Below, in pieces: positions 26,910 through 35,872 of a DNA stretch of 52,763 nucleotides. The stretch comes from Allopseudospirillum japonicum (GTDB lineage: Bacteria > Pseudomonadota > Gammaproteobacteria > Pseudomonadales > Halomonadaceae). The stretch spans positions 1 to 52,763 of the forward strand of contig NZ_FNYH01000014.1 in the NCBI RefSeq assembly GCF_900108915.1. Direction: 5' to 3'. Position 1 is the first letter of the stretch. Every line of letters begins with the position of its first letter. Position numbers and translations under genes: made by a program. The notes under the pieces were generated by a model. That model worked only from the letters and a program-made list of their open reading frames with translations, searched no databases and had not been told where the DNA came from.

Positions 26910-28109
26910 TCAAACGCTTAAATGGTTATCCCATGACCAAGGGGCTTGTACCAGTGATTCCAAAGTTGCCGTTTGCGGATCCAACCACGCCAGCACCCCA
27001 GTACCAGAAGTGACTAAAAACCCAAAGCTTTGCTTTTGTGGATGCCAATAAGCACGCACGCCTGCGGCATCTTGCAAGGGCAATAAGGCATGGCAACGTC
27101 CCTGTGATAAATCCCATAGGCTCACTTGATGTCCACGCGGCGCAGTGGCACACCCCCAACGACTATCTGGGGTAATCGCAACACTGGCAATATAAGCCGC
27201 TAAGGCTTGCCATTGGGTGGCACTGGCTTGCAAGGCTGTTAAGGTACCGCTAGCTGCTTGATAATAAGCCAATAAAGGTGTATTCGCTGGCGGTGTGCCC
27301 TGATACTGATACCCCACCAAGATATCCCCATGCGCACTTTGATCAAGGTGACGCAAGCTTAATAAAGGGTCTTGTGGACGATACGCCGCCAGCACTTCCC
27401 CTGTATGGCGATTTAATTGCACCAAGGCCGAATCAATATGCGGTAGATTTAAAGCCACACGTCCATAATCTGGATGTGTGAGTAACCCGCCATTGGCAAT
27501 CCACAAACTTTCCCCATCCACACTCAGTTTTAACTCGTGCGGACCTATACCCGCTGTTGGCCAGGCGCTGACACGCTGCCAAGTCTGTTCTGGTGCTTCA
27601 GGCACCTGATAACAGCTTAGCAATCCCTGTGCTTGTGCGTTGCCAAGTGCATCTTGGTGATAGGTATTTTCACAAGAGTATAAAAAACGCCCGTCTGCAC
27701 TAAAGACCCCATGCCCATAAAAATGGCCTTGTTCAGGTGTCGTTAACGTCGTGACTAAGCTTTCTTGTTGCCAATCCCAAATGTAGGTCTGTGTCCCTGG
27801 ACGTCGTGCTACAAACGCTGCCCAAGGACGTTGAGGATGCAAGGCCGCGCCATGCATCCGTGTTGGGCTGGCATACACGCGCGCTTGGGTTGGCAAGTGC
27901 GGCTGATTTTGTAATAAAAGACGCGTATCCATGGCTACTAGATAATGCTGTCCTTGTGCATCTGTCGCGGCACTTAATAAGGAAGCTTGCCAAGAAGCGC
28001 CTGGTGTCTCTGTCGTTAAATGCGCCCATAAAGGCGCACTCAAAGCACTGGTGGTCAAAGTTGCTAAACGCCCCAGCCAATAACGACGTTGTGGGTTAAA
28101 GTCTGCCAT
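26910..28109 (-). CDS. DUF1513 family periplasmic protein of the imelysin iron operon
   Basis: A 399-residue protein, last in a four-gene operon. The N-terminus has a twin-arginine-like motif (Q-R-R-Y-W-L-G-R-L) and a hydrophobic stretch, so Tat export is possible. The body shows repeated WD/beta-propeller-like strands, for example H-G-A-A-L-H-P, G-H-F-Y-G-H-G-V-F-S-A-D-G-R-F-L-Y and G-P-H-E-L-K-L-S-V-D-G. DUF1513 proteins usually accompany imelysins and a di-haem DUF1111 protein. Their molecular role is not established; the context suggests iron uptake. Confidence 0.85.
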   Translation of the reverse strand: MADFNPQRRYWLGRLATLTTSALSAPLWAHLTTETPGASWQASLLSAATDAQGQHYLVAMDTRLLLQNQPHLPTQARVYASPTRMHGAALHPQRPWAAFVARRPGTQTYIWDWQQESLVTTLTTPEQGHFYGHGVFSADGRFLYSCENTYHQDALGNAQAQGLLSCYQVPEAPEQTWQRVSAWPTAGIGPHELKLSVDGESLWIANGGLLTHPDYGRVALNLPHIDSALVQLNRHTGEVLAAYRPQDPLLSLRHLDQSAHGDILVGYQYQGTPPANTPLLAYYQAASGTLTALQASATQWQALAAYIASVAITPDSRWGCATAPRGHQVSLWDLSQGRCHALLPLQDAAGVRAYWHPQKQSFGFLVTSGTGVLAWLDPQTATLESLVQAPWSWDNHLSV

Positions 28110-28129
28110 CTGATAACCTAAGCGCCTCC

Positions 28130-29320
28130 TTAATCCCCATCTTGTGCATTAAAGCCAATGACAACACCAAGCAGAGGATTCAGTTCTTGATTAATCATGC
28201 CTTCCAACTGGGTGAGTTGGTGAATGAAGGTTTCTAATGCTTGAATCCCCTGCGCATCTTCCGCTTTTAAAATTGCAAAAGCTGAATCTTGCGTCAGCGC
28301 TGCCAAACTTTGCTGAACTTGCTGCCAAGCCTGATCGATACGCTGGGCTAAAGGCGCTTGCCCTAAATCCACCACATATTGACGTAATCCATACCCTTGG
28401 TAGGTCTCAGGCAATAAGGTGGATACTTCTTGCGGCAAATTAAGTGCTTGATAATCACCAGACCAGACACCTGCTAAGGTATCAAGGCTGCTTTTGATCG
28501 CTTGCAAACTGGTTTGACTGCGCCAAAATTCTAATTGCCAAGGGCGCCTTTGCTGAGGCTCCCCCAAAGCGCGTCCTAATTTGCGCTCGCTGACCAGTTG
28601 CAAATACAAGTTCATATCGCGCACTAGGGTACTAATTGCGGCACTGGCACTAGGAAAATAGCCTTCACCCACGGCAGCTTGGCGGACTTGATAAGCCAAG
28701 CCCTCCTCTGCTTGCCACGCTTGATACATCTCTTGGCTCACGCGTGCTAAATTGGCACTGATCGCTTGCCCCAAAGCACACAGATTTTTTTGCCCCTGTG
28801 CCTTAGGATCAAATAGCAGATATTCCAAAGCGGGCAAGCCTTGCAACGCGATACTGGCTTGATAAACCGCTTGTGCATCAGGTGTTGGCTCAACGGCTAA
28901 CCAAGCTTGGGTTTGCCGTCCAACCAAATCCTTTTTATCCGGCCAAAATTGCACCCGCCATGCGCGATTTTCTGCCGCCAAAGGGCCAAAAGTTAACCAG
29001 CGCACTTGTGCCCAGGCTTGCATACTCTGTTGCCATTGTTGGCGTAAAGAAGCGAAATCACTTTGAACACAGGCTTGCGGCCAAGCCTGTGCCAGCGCCG
29101 CACTGGATTGCGCAAATTGTTGATGGGCAGGCAATAATAAATTGACGCTGATATGTCCCAAAAATGCATCTTGATTGGCATGGGCTAAAGCGGCAAAGGT
29201 TTGCGCATCGAGTGCATCACTGGTTTGTGCATAAGCAGGCAAAGCAGCAAAACTTAGGGTGCTACTGAGACAAGCCACGGCGATTTTTTGACTTAATCGA
29301 GACAAGGTGTGATTCTCCAT
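28130..29320 (-). CDS. Imelysin family protein (second, IPPA-like)
   Basis: A 396-residue periplasmic protein with a signal peptide (hydrophobic run then A-Y-A-Q at about residues 29-32). It resembles the imelysin/peptidase M75 helical fold. The segment G-L-P-A-L-E-Y-L-L-F-D replaces the G-x-H-x-x-E metal motif of classical imelysins: the glutamate remains, the histidine does not. This is normal for the second imelysin-like member of these operons. It probably works with the upstream imelysin and the di-haem protein in iron handling, although the mechanism is not known. Confidence 0.82.
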   Translation of the reverse strand: MENHTLSRLSQKIAVACLSSTLSFAALPAYAQTSDALDAQTFAALAHANQDAFLGHISVNLLLPAHQQFAQSSAALAQAWPQACVQSDFASLRQQWQQSMQAWAQVRWLTFGPLAAENRAWRVQFWPDKKDLVGRQTQAWLAVEPTPDAQAVYQASIALQGLPALEYLLFDPKAQGQKNLCALGQAISANLARVSQEMYQAWQAEEGLAYQVRQAAVGEGYFPSASAAISTLVRDMNLYLQLVSERKLGRALGEPQQRRPWQLEFWRSQTSLQAIKSSLDTLAGVWSGDYQALNLPQEVSTLLPETYQGYGLRQYVVDLGQAPLAQRIDQAWQQVQQSLAALTQDSAFAILKAEDAQGIQALETFIHQLTQLEGMINQELNPLLGVVIGFNAQDGD

Positions 29321-29326
29321 CTTGGC

Positions 29327-30799
29327 TTACAAAGAATTTAAAAAGGCCAAAATCGCTGCTCTATCTTGTGCGTCCAAGGCTTTAAAACCGGCTTGCGCAC
29401 TGGCAGCTTCCCCGCCATGCCACAAAATAGCCTCGGTCAAATTGCGTGCGCGGCCATCATGTAAAAAATAGGTATGGCCGTTGACCACTTCGGTTAAGCC
29501 GATACCCCATAAAGGCGCGGTACGCCATTCCCGCCCATTGGCATGGAACTCTGCCCGCCCATCTGCTAAGCCGTCTCCCATATCATGTAAAAGCAAATCT
29601 GTGTAAGGCCAAATGTTTTGTGCCGATTGTTCTGGATGCTGCTCACTCGCGGCCGTTTGCCAATGGGGTGTATGACAACTTGCACAACCCAATTCATTAA
29701 ATAACAGTTTGCCACGTAGAACTTGCGGATCTTCTGCATGACGACGCGCAGGCACAGCCAAATTACGGGCATAAAATTCGACGGCTTGGCTAATATGTGG
29801 CTCAACTTCTACCCCAGTGGTGGACTCTGGGCTGATGCCATTAGGCGCACGTTCACATGCTTGTGTGGGCATACAATCCGTATGGGGATGCAAATGCGTG
29901 GTCAAGCCCATATCTCCAGCAAAGGCACCAGAGTTTTGTTGCATCACCGTCGGCATACCTGCTTTCCAACCAAAACGCCCGAGCTCATGCGCTTGGGTTT
30001 GAATATCCCATACCCAATTGGCTTTTCCAGAAATACCATCTTGATTGGCATCCTCAGGATCGGCTTGCGCCACTATGGCCTCCGCAGGGATCATTTCTAA
30101 CAGCCCCAGTCCTATCATAGGCGGCGCGACTCGTGGCGAAAGCTGAATATTCTCCGCAGGTGCACCATAGGCAGGATCAGCAATTTGATAATGAGGTTTT
30201 CTTAGCTCGACTTGGGTGCCATCAGCCAAGGTTTCCGTAAAATAGGTATACTCAATCTGCATACGCCCTTCAGGCTGAAATCCAGGCACCGCGAAATCTT
30301 GTAACTGAGTGCCATAAATCGGATCAGGAATCACGCCTTCGGTACCTTGCAAGCGTTGCGCTTCTTGCTCAGGGGTTGATGCCGGAATACTCAAACGCAA
30401 AAACATAGAGACTGCACTCGTATCGCCCGCTTCTGGTGGATGGCCGCGACCATCTTTAATATGGCAATTTTGGCAAGCGTTGGTGTTATATAAGGGGCCA
30501 AGACCATCACGTGCATCTGTGCTTGCAGGTGCAATGACCCAAGGGTTGCGGAAAAAACTATTGCCTACATTAAAATCCAGCTTACGCATCAAGCTCATAT
30601 TGGCCGAGGGTAAAGAAAAGGCATTGCGGTCTGTCTTAAACACCGTGGCCTCACCACCGGCACGGACTTCACTGGGATCAAACTCAGCCAGCGGTCTTTG
30701 ATCCGCATGGGCAGATGCAATCAGCAAACAGGTCGCGCTGAGGGCACCGAGCAAGGGGTAAATAATTTTTCTATTAAAAAGCATCATGTGTTGAGGCAT
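29327..30799 (-). CDS. Di-haem oxidoreductase-like protein (DUF1111)
   Basis: A 490-residue exported c-type cytochrome. A signal peptide ends near S-A-H-A-D. Two haem-binding motifs are clear: C-Q-N-C-H around residue 108 and C-A-S-C-H around residue 375. The late H-D-G-R-A-R-N-L-T-E-A-I-L-W-H-G-G-E-A block is characteristic of the family. Such proteins lie between two imelysins in a conserved operon and may reduce or oxidise iron in the periplasm. ATG 30799 is preceded by GGAGG at a good distance. Confidence 0.9.
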   Translation of the reverse strand: MPQHMMLFNRKIIYPLLGALSATCLLIASAHADQRPLAEFDPSEVRAGGEATVFKTDRNAFSLPSANMSLMRKLDFNVGNSFFRNPWVIAPASTDARDGLGPLYNTNACQNCHIKDGRGHPPEAGDTSAVSMFLRLSIPASTPEQEAQRLQGTEGVIPDPIYGTQLQDFAVPGFQPEGRMQIEYTYFTETLADGTQVELRKPHYQIADPAYGAPAENIQLSPRVAPPMIGLGLLEMIPAEAIVAQADPEDANQDGISGKANWVWDIQTQAHELGRFGWKAGMPTVMQQNSGAFAGDMGLTTHLHPHTDCMPTQACERAPNGISPESTTGVEVEPHISQAVEFYARNLAVPARRHAEDPQVLRGKLLFNELGCASCHTPHWQTAASEQHPEQSAQNIWPYTDLLLHDMGDGLADGRAEFHANGREWRTAPLWGIGLTEVVNGHTYFLHDGRARNLTEAILWHGGEAASAQAGFKALDAQDRAAILAFLNSL

Positions 30800-30864
30800 C
30801 CTCGCCTCCTCCCTTTATAAAAGCTAACCAAAATATTTTTTGATCTATATCAAACGGTCTATAA

Positions 30865-30898
30865 CGAAAAAAGCCGTATTGATGGCCCAATACGGCTT
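30865..30898 (-). terminator. Rho-independent terminator inside the imelysin operon
   Basis: An 11-bp perfect stem (aagccgtattg/caatacggctt) with loop of six bases, followed on the minus strand by six T. It lies between the first imelysin and the di-haem gene. It should make the first gene more abundant than the rest. Confidence 0.88.
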
Positions 30899-30924
30899 GT
30901 CACCTTCATTCGGGAAAATCCCTG

Positions 30925-32250
30925 TTAGAATTCATGATCTGCAGTATCTGGATTGAGGTTTGCAATCCCGAGTGCTTGGGCAGCATCTTGAATACTTTGG
31001 GTTTGCGTGACCAAAGCCAAAATGGCATCTTGAATCACACGTGCCCCTTCTTGATTACCGGGGCGAATCAACATATCAAATTTCACCGGAGAGCCTTCAG
31101 CTTCTGCTAAGGTCACCAAAGTCTGCAAACGTTTTTGCGTGGTTTCTAGTTGTGCCTGCAAGCGTGTATCCAAATCTGCATTTTTCTGCGCAACTAAGGC
31201 CGCTAAGCTTGGCCCTTGCACCCAAGTGCCATCCAAGCGCTGATAACGGCCTAGATAAACATTTTGAATACCTAAGCCATTGTAATAATGGGAATAATGG
31301 GTGTTATCACTGAAACAATCGTGTTCATCTTCAACCGAATTTGCTGTCAGTGCCACCTTCATACGCTCCCCAGCCAATTCCCCTAAAGACAAAGAGCCCA
31401 TGCCGTAGAGCATCTTTTCTAGACCTTGCTGAGCAGGCGCTTGTGTCAGCTGCGCACGGTAATTATCCGCTTGATTGGGCTGCCATTGATCACGCATCCA
31501 CGCCAAATCTTTAATTAATAACTCAGTGGCTGCCCGTAAATAAGCAACGCGGCGCTCACAGTGGCCACCGGTACAAGCATCATTGGTGACAAAATCTGTA
31601 TAAGGACGCTCGCCAGCACCTTCGTTAAAGCCGTGTAAATCTTGACCCCAGAGTAAAAACTCAATCGCATGGTACCCAGTAGCGACATTGGCCTCCGAAC
31701 CACCAATTTCATTAAGCTCAGCTAATAATTCTGGTGTAATGTGGGTCACATCCAGAGTTTGCGCGCCGACTTGAATACTTTGATTAGCAATAATATTGGC
31801 TAAGGCACCGCCATTACCTTGCTCGTGCGGGTAAGCATCTTGCTTGACATAATCAATCAAGCCTTCATCCAAGGGCCAAGCGTTTAATTGACCTTCCCAT
31901 TCGTCAACAATCACATTGCCAAAGCGGAAAACTTCACTTTGCTGATAAGGAACACGTGCTTGTTTCCACGCTTGGCGTGCGGTTTCCAAGGTCGCTGCCG
32001 ATGGTTGAGCAATCAGGGCTTCAACGGCATTTTGCAAAGCTTGTGCACTGGTTAAGGCATCTTGGAATACCGCTAAAGCTACCTCTGCATACTGATTGAC
32101 CACAGCGTCTGCGGTGATTTGTGCGGCTTGTTGCACTTTCGCAGGTGCTTGGGTACTGGCATGTACTGAAATTGCTGGCAATCCTGTGCCTAAGGCCAGT
32201 GCACAACAAAAGGTTAAGGCTTTGGGGGGACTCGGTAACCAAGATTGCAT
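30925..32250 (-). CDS. Imelysin family protein (iron-regulated, M75-like)
   Basis: A 441-residue exported protein with a signal peptide ending near V-H-A-S. The family motif G-Y-H-A-I-E-F-L-L-W-G-Q-D (G-x-H-x-x-E) is intact near residue 190. Further blocks are V-D-E-W-E-G-Q-L-N-A-W-P-L-D-E-G-L-I-D-Y-V, the cysteine pair in C-T-G-G-H-C, and E-H-D-C-F-S-D-N-T-H. Imelysins are iron-responsive outer-surface or periplasmic proteins. First gene of the operon; AAGGAGA stands before ATG 32250. Confidence 0.9.
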   Translation of the reverse strand: MQSWLPSPPKALTFCCALALGTGLPAISVHASTQAPAKVQQAAQITADAVVNQYAEVALAVFQDALTSAQALQNAVEALIAQPSAATLETARQAWKQARVPYQQSEVFRFGNVIVDEWEGQLNAWPLDEGLIDYVKQDAYPHEQGNGGALANIIANQSIQVGAQTLDVTHITPELLAELNEIGGSEANVATGYHAIEFLLWGQDLHGFNEGAGERPYTDFVTNDACTGGHCERRVAYLRAATELLIKDLAWMRDQWQPNQADNYRAQLTQAPAQQGLEKMLYGMGSLSLGELAGERMKVALTANSVEDEHDCFSDNTHYSHYYNGLGIQNVYLGRYQRLDGTWVQGPSLAALVAQKNADLDTRLQAQLETTQKRLQTLVTLAEAEGSPVKFDMLIRPGNQEGARVIQDAILALVTQTQSIQDAAQALGIANLNPDTADHEF

Positions 32251-32349
32251 TTTTCCAACTCTCCTTAGACAGGCTGCGAATATGCCCTAGGTGATATTTA
32301 TTCTCTATCATAAATTTTTATGGGCAGCATTTGTATTCGCATATCATAT

Positions 32350-32364
32350 TGATAATTCTTCTCA
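32350..32364 (-). promoter_or_regulatory. Possible Fur box upstream of the imelysin operon
   Basis: TGATAAT-t-CTTCTCA matches the 7-1-7 Fur consensus TGATAAT-N-ATTATCA at 12 of 14 positions. It lies 100 bp before the first imelysin, within the 436-bp divergent gap 32251-32686. The rest of that gap is AT-rich and holds the sigma-54 promoter of the TRAP genes. Confidence 0.45.
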
Positions 32365-32563
32365 ACTGCAAGTCCTAATCAGCCAGAGAGACCTTGTTCC
32401 TATTTCCACCCATTTCCCTCGGTTGGCTTGTGCGGAAATCCACACATTTAATCAAGCTGAGTCACAAAAATTCCCAGCAAGTACATTAATTACAGAAAAT
32501 ATTTTTATTTAAATGCTTTTTGTATCAAGAAGTTAATTTTTTCTGTGGCTAAAAATTTCAACT

Positions 32564-32578
32564 TGGCCCTAAGTTTGC
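32564..32578 (+). promoter_or_regulatory. Sigma-54 (RpoN) promoter of the TRAP transporter operon
   Basis: TGGCCC-taagt-TTGC: the GG and GC pairs have exact -24/-12 spacing and the elements match TGGCAC-N5-TTGC at nine of ten bases. It is 109 bp upstream of dctP. Dicarboxylate TRAP operons are often RpoN-dependent through a DctB/DctD pair. No such regulator gene is in the window. Confidence 0.7.
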
Positions 32579-32686
32579 GTTATAGACGTTTAGGTGAAAC
32601 TCTCACACCTAAAATTCCTAAGTACAACAAATAAATGATAACAATTGATGACAGCCTGAGCCGATTCAGGACTAGGAGTTCAGACC

Positions 32687-33718
32687 ATGCACCTCAAAGC
32701 ATTTGCAAAAAAATCAACACGTTCAACCACTTTAGCAGCAGCGATCACCTTGGTAGCTGGGAGTTTGTTAACCAGTGCTGCCAATCTGTGGGCCGCCACC
32801 CCAATTACTGTTAAGTTTGCCCACGTGGTGGCAGAAAATACGCCAAAAGGCAAGGCAGCCTTGCGTTTTCAAGAGTTAATGCATGAGCGTTTAGGAGATA
32901 AAGTCAAAGTTGAGGTTTACCCAAATTCGCAACTTTTTGGCGATGATAAAGTGTTAGAAGCCATGTTACTTGGCGATGTACAGATCGCGGCGCCTTCGCT
33001 TTCTAAGTTCCAAAAATACACCAAGCAGTTGCAAATTTTTGATTTACCTTTCTTATTTAAAGATATGGCTGCGGTAGATCGTTTTCAGCAAGGGCCGGTG
33101 GGGCAAAAGTTGCTGACCTCATTAGAGCGTAAAGGCTTGATGGGGTTAGGCTATATCCACAATGGCATGAAGCATTTATCGGCGTATGACCCGATTCGCG
33201 TACCTGCAGATGCTGCGGGCAAAAAATTCCGTATCCAAACTTCGGATGTTTTAGCCGCCCAGTTTGAAGCCGTTGATGCGGTCCCTTTGAAAAAGCCTTT
33301 CTCTGAAGTGTTCACCTTGCTACAAACCCGTGCGATTGATGGTACAGAAAATCCCTGGACCAATATTTATTCAAAGAAATTCTTCGAAGTTCAGCCCTAT
33401 ATCACAGAAACTAACCACGGTTTACTGGATTACATGGTGGTGACCTCAGCGCGTTTCTGGAAAAAACTTCCAGATGAAGTCCGCACAGAAATGAAAAAAG
33501 CTATGGATGAAGCCATTGCCTATGGTAATCAAGTTGCACGCGAGCAAGAAGAAAAAGACCGTCAGTTAATTATTGATTCTGGCGTGACTCAAGTGATTAG
33601 CATTGGTGAACAAGAGCGGGCTTTATGGGTAGAAGCGATGCGCCCTGTTTGGAAAGAGTTTGAAAAAGAAATCGGTGCTGATGTCATTCAAGCAGCTTTA
33701 GACGCCAATCAACCTTAA
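32687..33718 (+). CDS. dctP: TRAP transporter substrate-binding protein, DctP type
   Basis: A 343-residue periplasmic binding protein for C4-dicarboxylates or similar organic acids. The signal peptide ends at N-L-W-A, followed by A-T-P-I-T-V-K-F-A-H-V-V-A-E-N-T-P-K-G. Family blocks are V-Y-P-N-S-Q-L-F-G-D, the substrate-contacting arginine region R-I-Q-T-S-D, and the late G-T-E-N-P-W-T-N-I-Y. It delivers substrate to the DctQM permease encoded downstream. A terminator at 33745-33774 follows, so more DctP than permease should be made. Confidence 0.92.
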   Translation: MHLKAFAKKSTRSTTLAAAITLVAGSLLTSAANLWAATPITVKFAHVVAENTPKGKAALRFQELMHERLGDKVKVEVYPNSQLFGDDKVLEAMLLGDVQIAAPSLSKFQKYTKQLQIFDLPFLFKDMAAVDRFQQGPVGQKLLTSLERKGLMGLGYIHNGMKHLSAYDPIRVPADAAGKKFRIQTSDVLAAQFEAVDAVPLKKPFSEVFTLLQTRAIDGTENPWTNIYSKKFFEVQPYITETNHGLLDYMVVTSARFWKKLPDEVRTEMKKAMDEAIAYGNQVAREQEEKDRQLIIDSGVTQVISIGEQERALWVEAMRPVWKEFEKEIGADVIQAALDANQP

Positions 33719-33744
33719 TTTAATAACCGTTTCTCTCCTGCTTA

Positions 33745-33774
33745 GCGCTGCCTACTTTGGGCAGCGCATTTTTT
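33745..33774 (+). terminator. Terminator/attenuator between dctP and dctQ
   Basis: Stem gcgctgcc/ggcagcgc (8 bp, loop of seven) followed by attttttt-like sequence. Partial termination would give the usual excess of binding protein over membrane subunits. Confidence 0.88.
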
Positions 33775-33805
33775 ACCCTGCAGGTGCATTACGGGAGGAA
33801 TCCTG

Positions 33806-34405
33806 ATGGGATTACGTCTAATTCATCGTTTAGAAGAAAATATCCTCGCCATTTTATTAGTCTTTATGACGTTTCTAGTGTTTGCCGAAGTGGTGATGCG
33901 CTTTGTCTTTAACGCTGGGATTGCTTGGGCGCAAGAAGTCACCTTGTATACCGCTGCTTGGTTTGTCCTCTTTGGTGCCTCTTATGGGGTGAAAGTCGGT
34001 GCCCATATTGGGGTGGATGTGGTGGTCAAGCTCCTGCCTGCCCCTTTACGTCGTTGGGTCACCCTGACTGCTTTGGCCATTTGTCTTGTGTATTGTGCTT
34101 TGTTTTTATTGGGAGCTTACGACTATATCAGCCTCATGTATGACATAGGAATCGAGATGGAAGATGTCGCCTTACCTAAATGGGTGGCCTTAATGATCTT
34201 ACCAATCGGTTTTATGCTGTTGGTTGTGCGCTTTCTGGAACTGGCTTGGAAGGTATGGCGCGGTGAAACAGAAGGCTTTCATCTAGCGGATGAAGGCGAA
34301 GAAAGCATGCAGCTCGCACAAGAACTAAAAGCAGAACAAGCTTCTGCAATCAGCCAAACAGTGGCTGCCGATGCAACAAAAGATGCTCAGGAGCCTAAAT
34401 CATGA
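33806..34405 (+). CDS. dctQ: TRAP transporter small permease subunit DctQ
   Basis: A 199-residue inner-membrane protein with four hydrophobic segments, at residues ~14-32, ~45-65, ~85-105 and ~128-148. The family pattern F-A-E-V-V-M-R-F-V-F-N near 27-37 and W-A-Q-E-V-T-L-Y near 41-48 is present. The C-terminal ~45 residues are acidic and glutamine-rich, longer than in many DctQ. GGGAGGAA precedes ATG 33806. Its stop overlaps the dctM start by four bases (ATGA). Confidence 0.92.
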   Translation: MGLRLIHRLEENILAILLVFMTFLVFAEVVMRFVFNAGIAWAQEVTLYTAAWFVLFGASYGVKVGAHIGVDVVVKLLPAPLRRWVTLTALAICLVYCALFLLGAYDYISLMYDIGIEMEDVALPKWVALMILPIGFMLLVVRFLELAWKVWRGETEGFHLADEGEESMQLAQELKAEQASAISQTVAADATKDAQEPKS

Positions 34406-35784
34406 CCATAGGCATACTTTTTTTATTACTCTTTGGCTGTATCTTTATGGGAATGCCGATTGCTTTTGCACTTGGCTTTTCCAGCGTGACCACGATTTTG
34501 CTATTTTCGGATGATTCTCTGGCCTCGATTGCGCTGAAATTATTTGAAGCCTTATCGCATCACTACACCTTATTAGCGATTCCGTTTTTTATCTTATCCT
34601 CTGCCTTTTTATCTACAGGTGGTGTGGCCAAACGTCTGATTAATTTTGCTGTAGATGCTATTGGTCATGTGCGCGGTGGCTTAGCTATGGCTTCCGTCGT
34701 GGCGTGTATGCTATTTGCCGCTGTTTCTGGCTCTTCACCTGCGACTGTGGCGGCGATTGGCTCCATCGTGATTGCGGGTATGGTGCGTTCTGGCTATCCA
34801 GAATCCTTTGCTGCTGGGGTCATCTCTAATGCGGGGACCTTGGGAATTTTAATCCCACCTTCGATTGTCATGCTGGTGTATTCCGCGGCAACTGAAGTTT
34901 CTGCTGCCAAAATGTTTATGGCCGGTTTGATCCCTGGGTTAATGATGGGTGGGATTTTGATGATTGCGATTTATATCGTCGCACGCATGAAAAACTTACC
35001 CGCACAACCTTTCCCAGGGGTTCGCCAAGTTTTGCGCTCAGGCAGTATTGCTATGGGCGGCTTAATGCTGATTATTATTGTTCTCGGCTCAATTTACGGC
35101 GGCATTGCCAGCCCAACCGAAGCCGCTGCAGTGGCCGCTTTATATGCTTGGTTGGTCGCTGTTTTTGGTTATCGGGATATGGGGCCGTTAAAAAATATCC
35201 CTTGGCGACATGCTCAAGAGCCTTTAGCACGCTGCCTTGGCCGTAATCTATGGCAAATTAGTTGGGCCTTCCCAAAATCTTTTTGGGATGAGGAAGTGCG
35301 CAAAGTGGTTTTGGATTCAGTCAAAGTTAGCTTAATGCTGCTGTTTATTATTGCTAATGCCATGCTCTTTGCACATGTACTGACCACAGAACGCATTCCG
35401 CACACGATTGCAGAAACCATTGTCAACTGGGGATTACCCGCTTGGGGCTTTTTGATCGTAATGAACCTGCTGCTGTTAGCCGCAGGGAACTTTATGGAGC
35501 CTTCGGCTATTTTGCTGATTATGGCGCCGATTTTATTCCCGATTGCCACTCAATTAGGTATAGATCCGATTCATTTAGGGATTATCATGGTGGTCAATAT
35601 GGAGATTGGTATGTTAACACCACCGGTCGGTTTGAATCTTTTTGTGACCGCTGGGATTACAGGGCGTCCTATGACTTGGGTGATTAAAGCCGCCTTACCT
35701 TGGTTGAGCTTATTGTTACTCTTCCTCATTCTGATTACTTATATTCCAAGTATTTCCCTGTTTTTACCTAACCTCTTGGGTTAA
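34402..35784 (+). CDS. dctM: TRAP transporter large permease subunit DctM
   Basis: A 460-residue membrane protein with about 12 hydrophobic segments. Family signatures are G-M-P-I-A-F-A-L-G, the first half motif A-A-V-S-G-S-S-P-A-T-V-A-A-I-G, G-T-L-G-I-L-I-P-P-S near 150, and the second half M-E-I-G-M-L-T-P-P-V-G-L-N-L-F. It drives sodium- or proton-coupled uptake of the acid bound by DctP. One cytoplasmic loop (~residues 255-300) is longer than usual. It starts within the dctQ stop codon overlap. Confidence 0.93.
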   Translation: MTIGILFLLLFGCIFMGMPIAFALGFSSVTTILLFSDDSLASIALKLFEALSHHYTLLAIPFFILSSAFLSTGGVAKRLINFAVDAIGHVRGGLAMASVVACMLFAAVSGSSPATVAAIGSIVIAGMVRSGYPESFAAGVISNAGTLGILIPPSIVMLVYSAATEVSAAKMFMAGLIPGLMMGGILMIAIYIVARMKNLPAQPFPGVRQVLRSGSIAMGGLMLIIIVLGSIYGGIASPTEAAAVAALYAWLVAVFGYRDMGPLKNIPWRHAQEPLARCLGRNLWQISWAFPKSFWDEEVRKVVLDSVKVSLMLLFIIANAMLFAHVLTTERIPHTIAETIVNWGLPAWGFLIVMNLLLLAAGNFMEPSAILLIMAPILFPIATQLGIDPIHLGIIMVVNMEIGMLTPPVGLNLFVTAGITGRPMTWVIKAALPWLSLLLLFLILITYIPSISLFLPNLLG

Positions 35785-35812
35785 ACAAATCCGGCTTGCT
35801 AGGGCAATAGAG

Positions 35813-35837
35813 GGCCTCCTTATGGGGGGCCTTTTTT
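35813..35837 (+). terminator. Rho-independent terminator after dctM
   Basis: Stem ggcctcc/gggggcc with loop ttat, followed by six T. It closes the TRAP operon, 35 bp before the end of the converging GGDEF-EAL gene. Confidence 0.85.
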
Positions 35838-35872
35838 GCGCGCTGGATAAGCGCTTCCCCACCCTCACCTCA

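Noticed and set aside
26815-27051. Plus-strand frame after flagellin 2 as a small cysteine-rich protein
   Set aside because: It spans the flagellin terminator and is the antisense of the DUF1513 C-terminus.
32635-32650. TGATAACAATTGATGA as a Fur box before dctP
   Set aside because: The right half matches the consensus poorly (three of seven).
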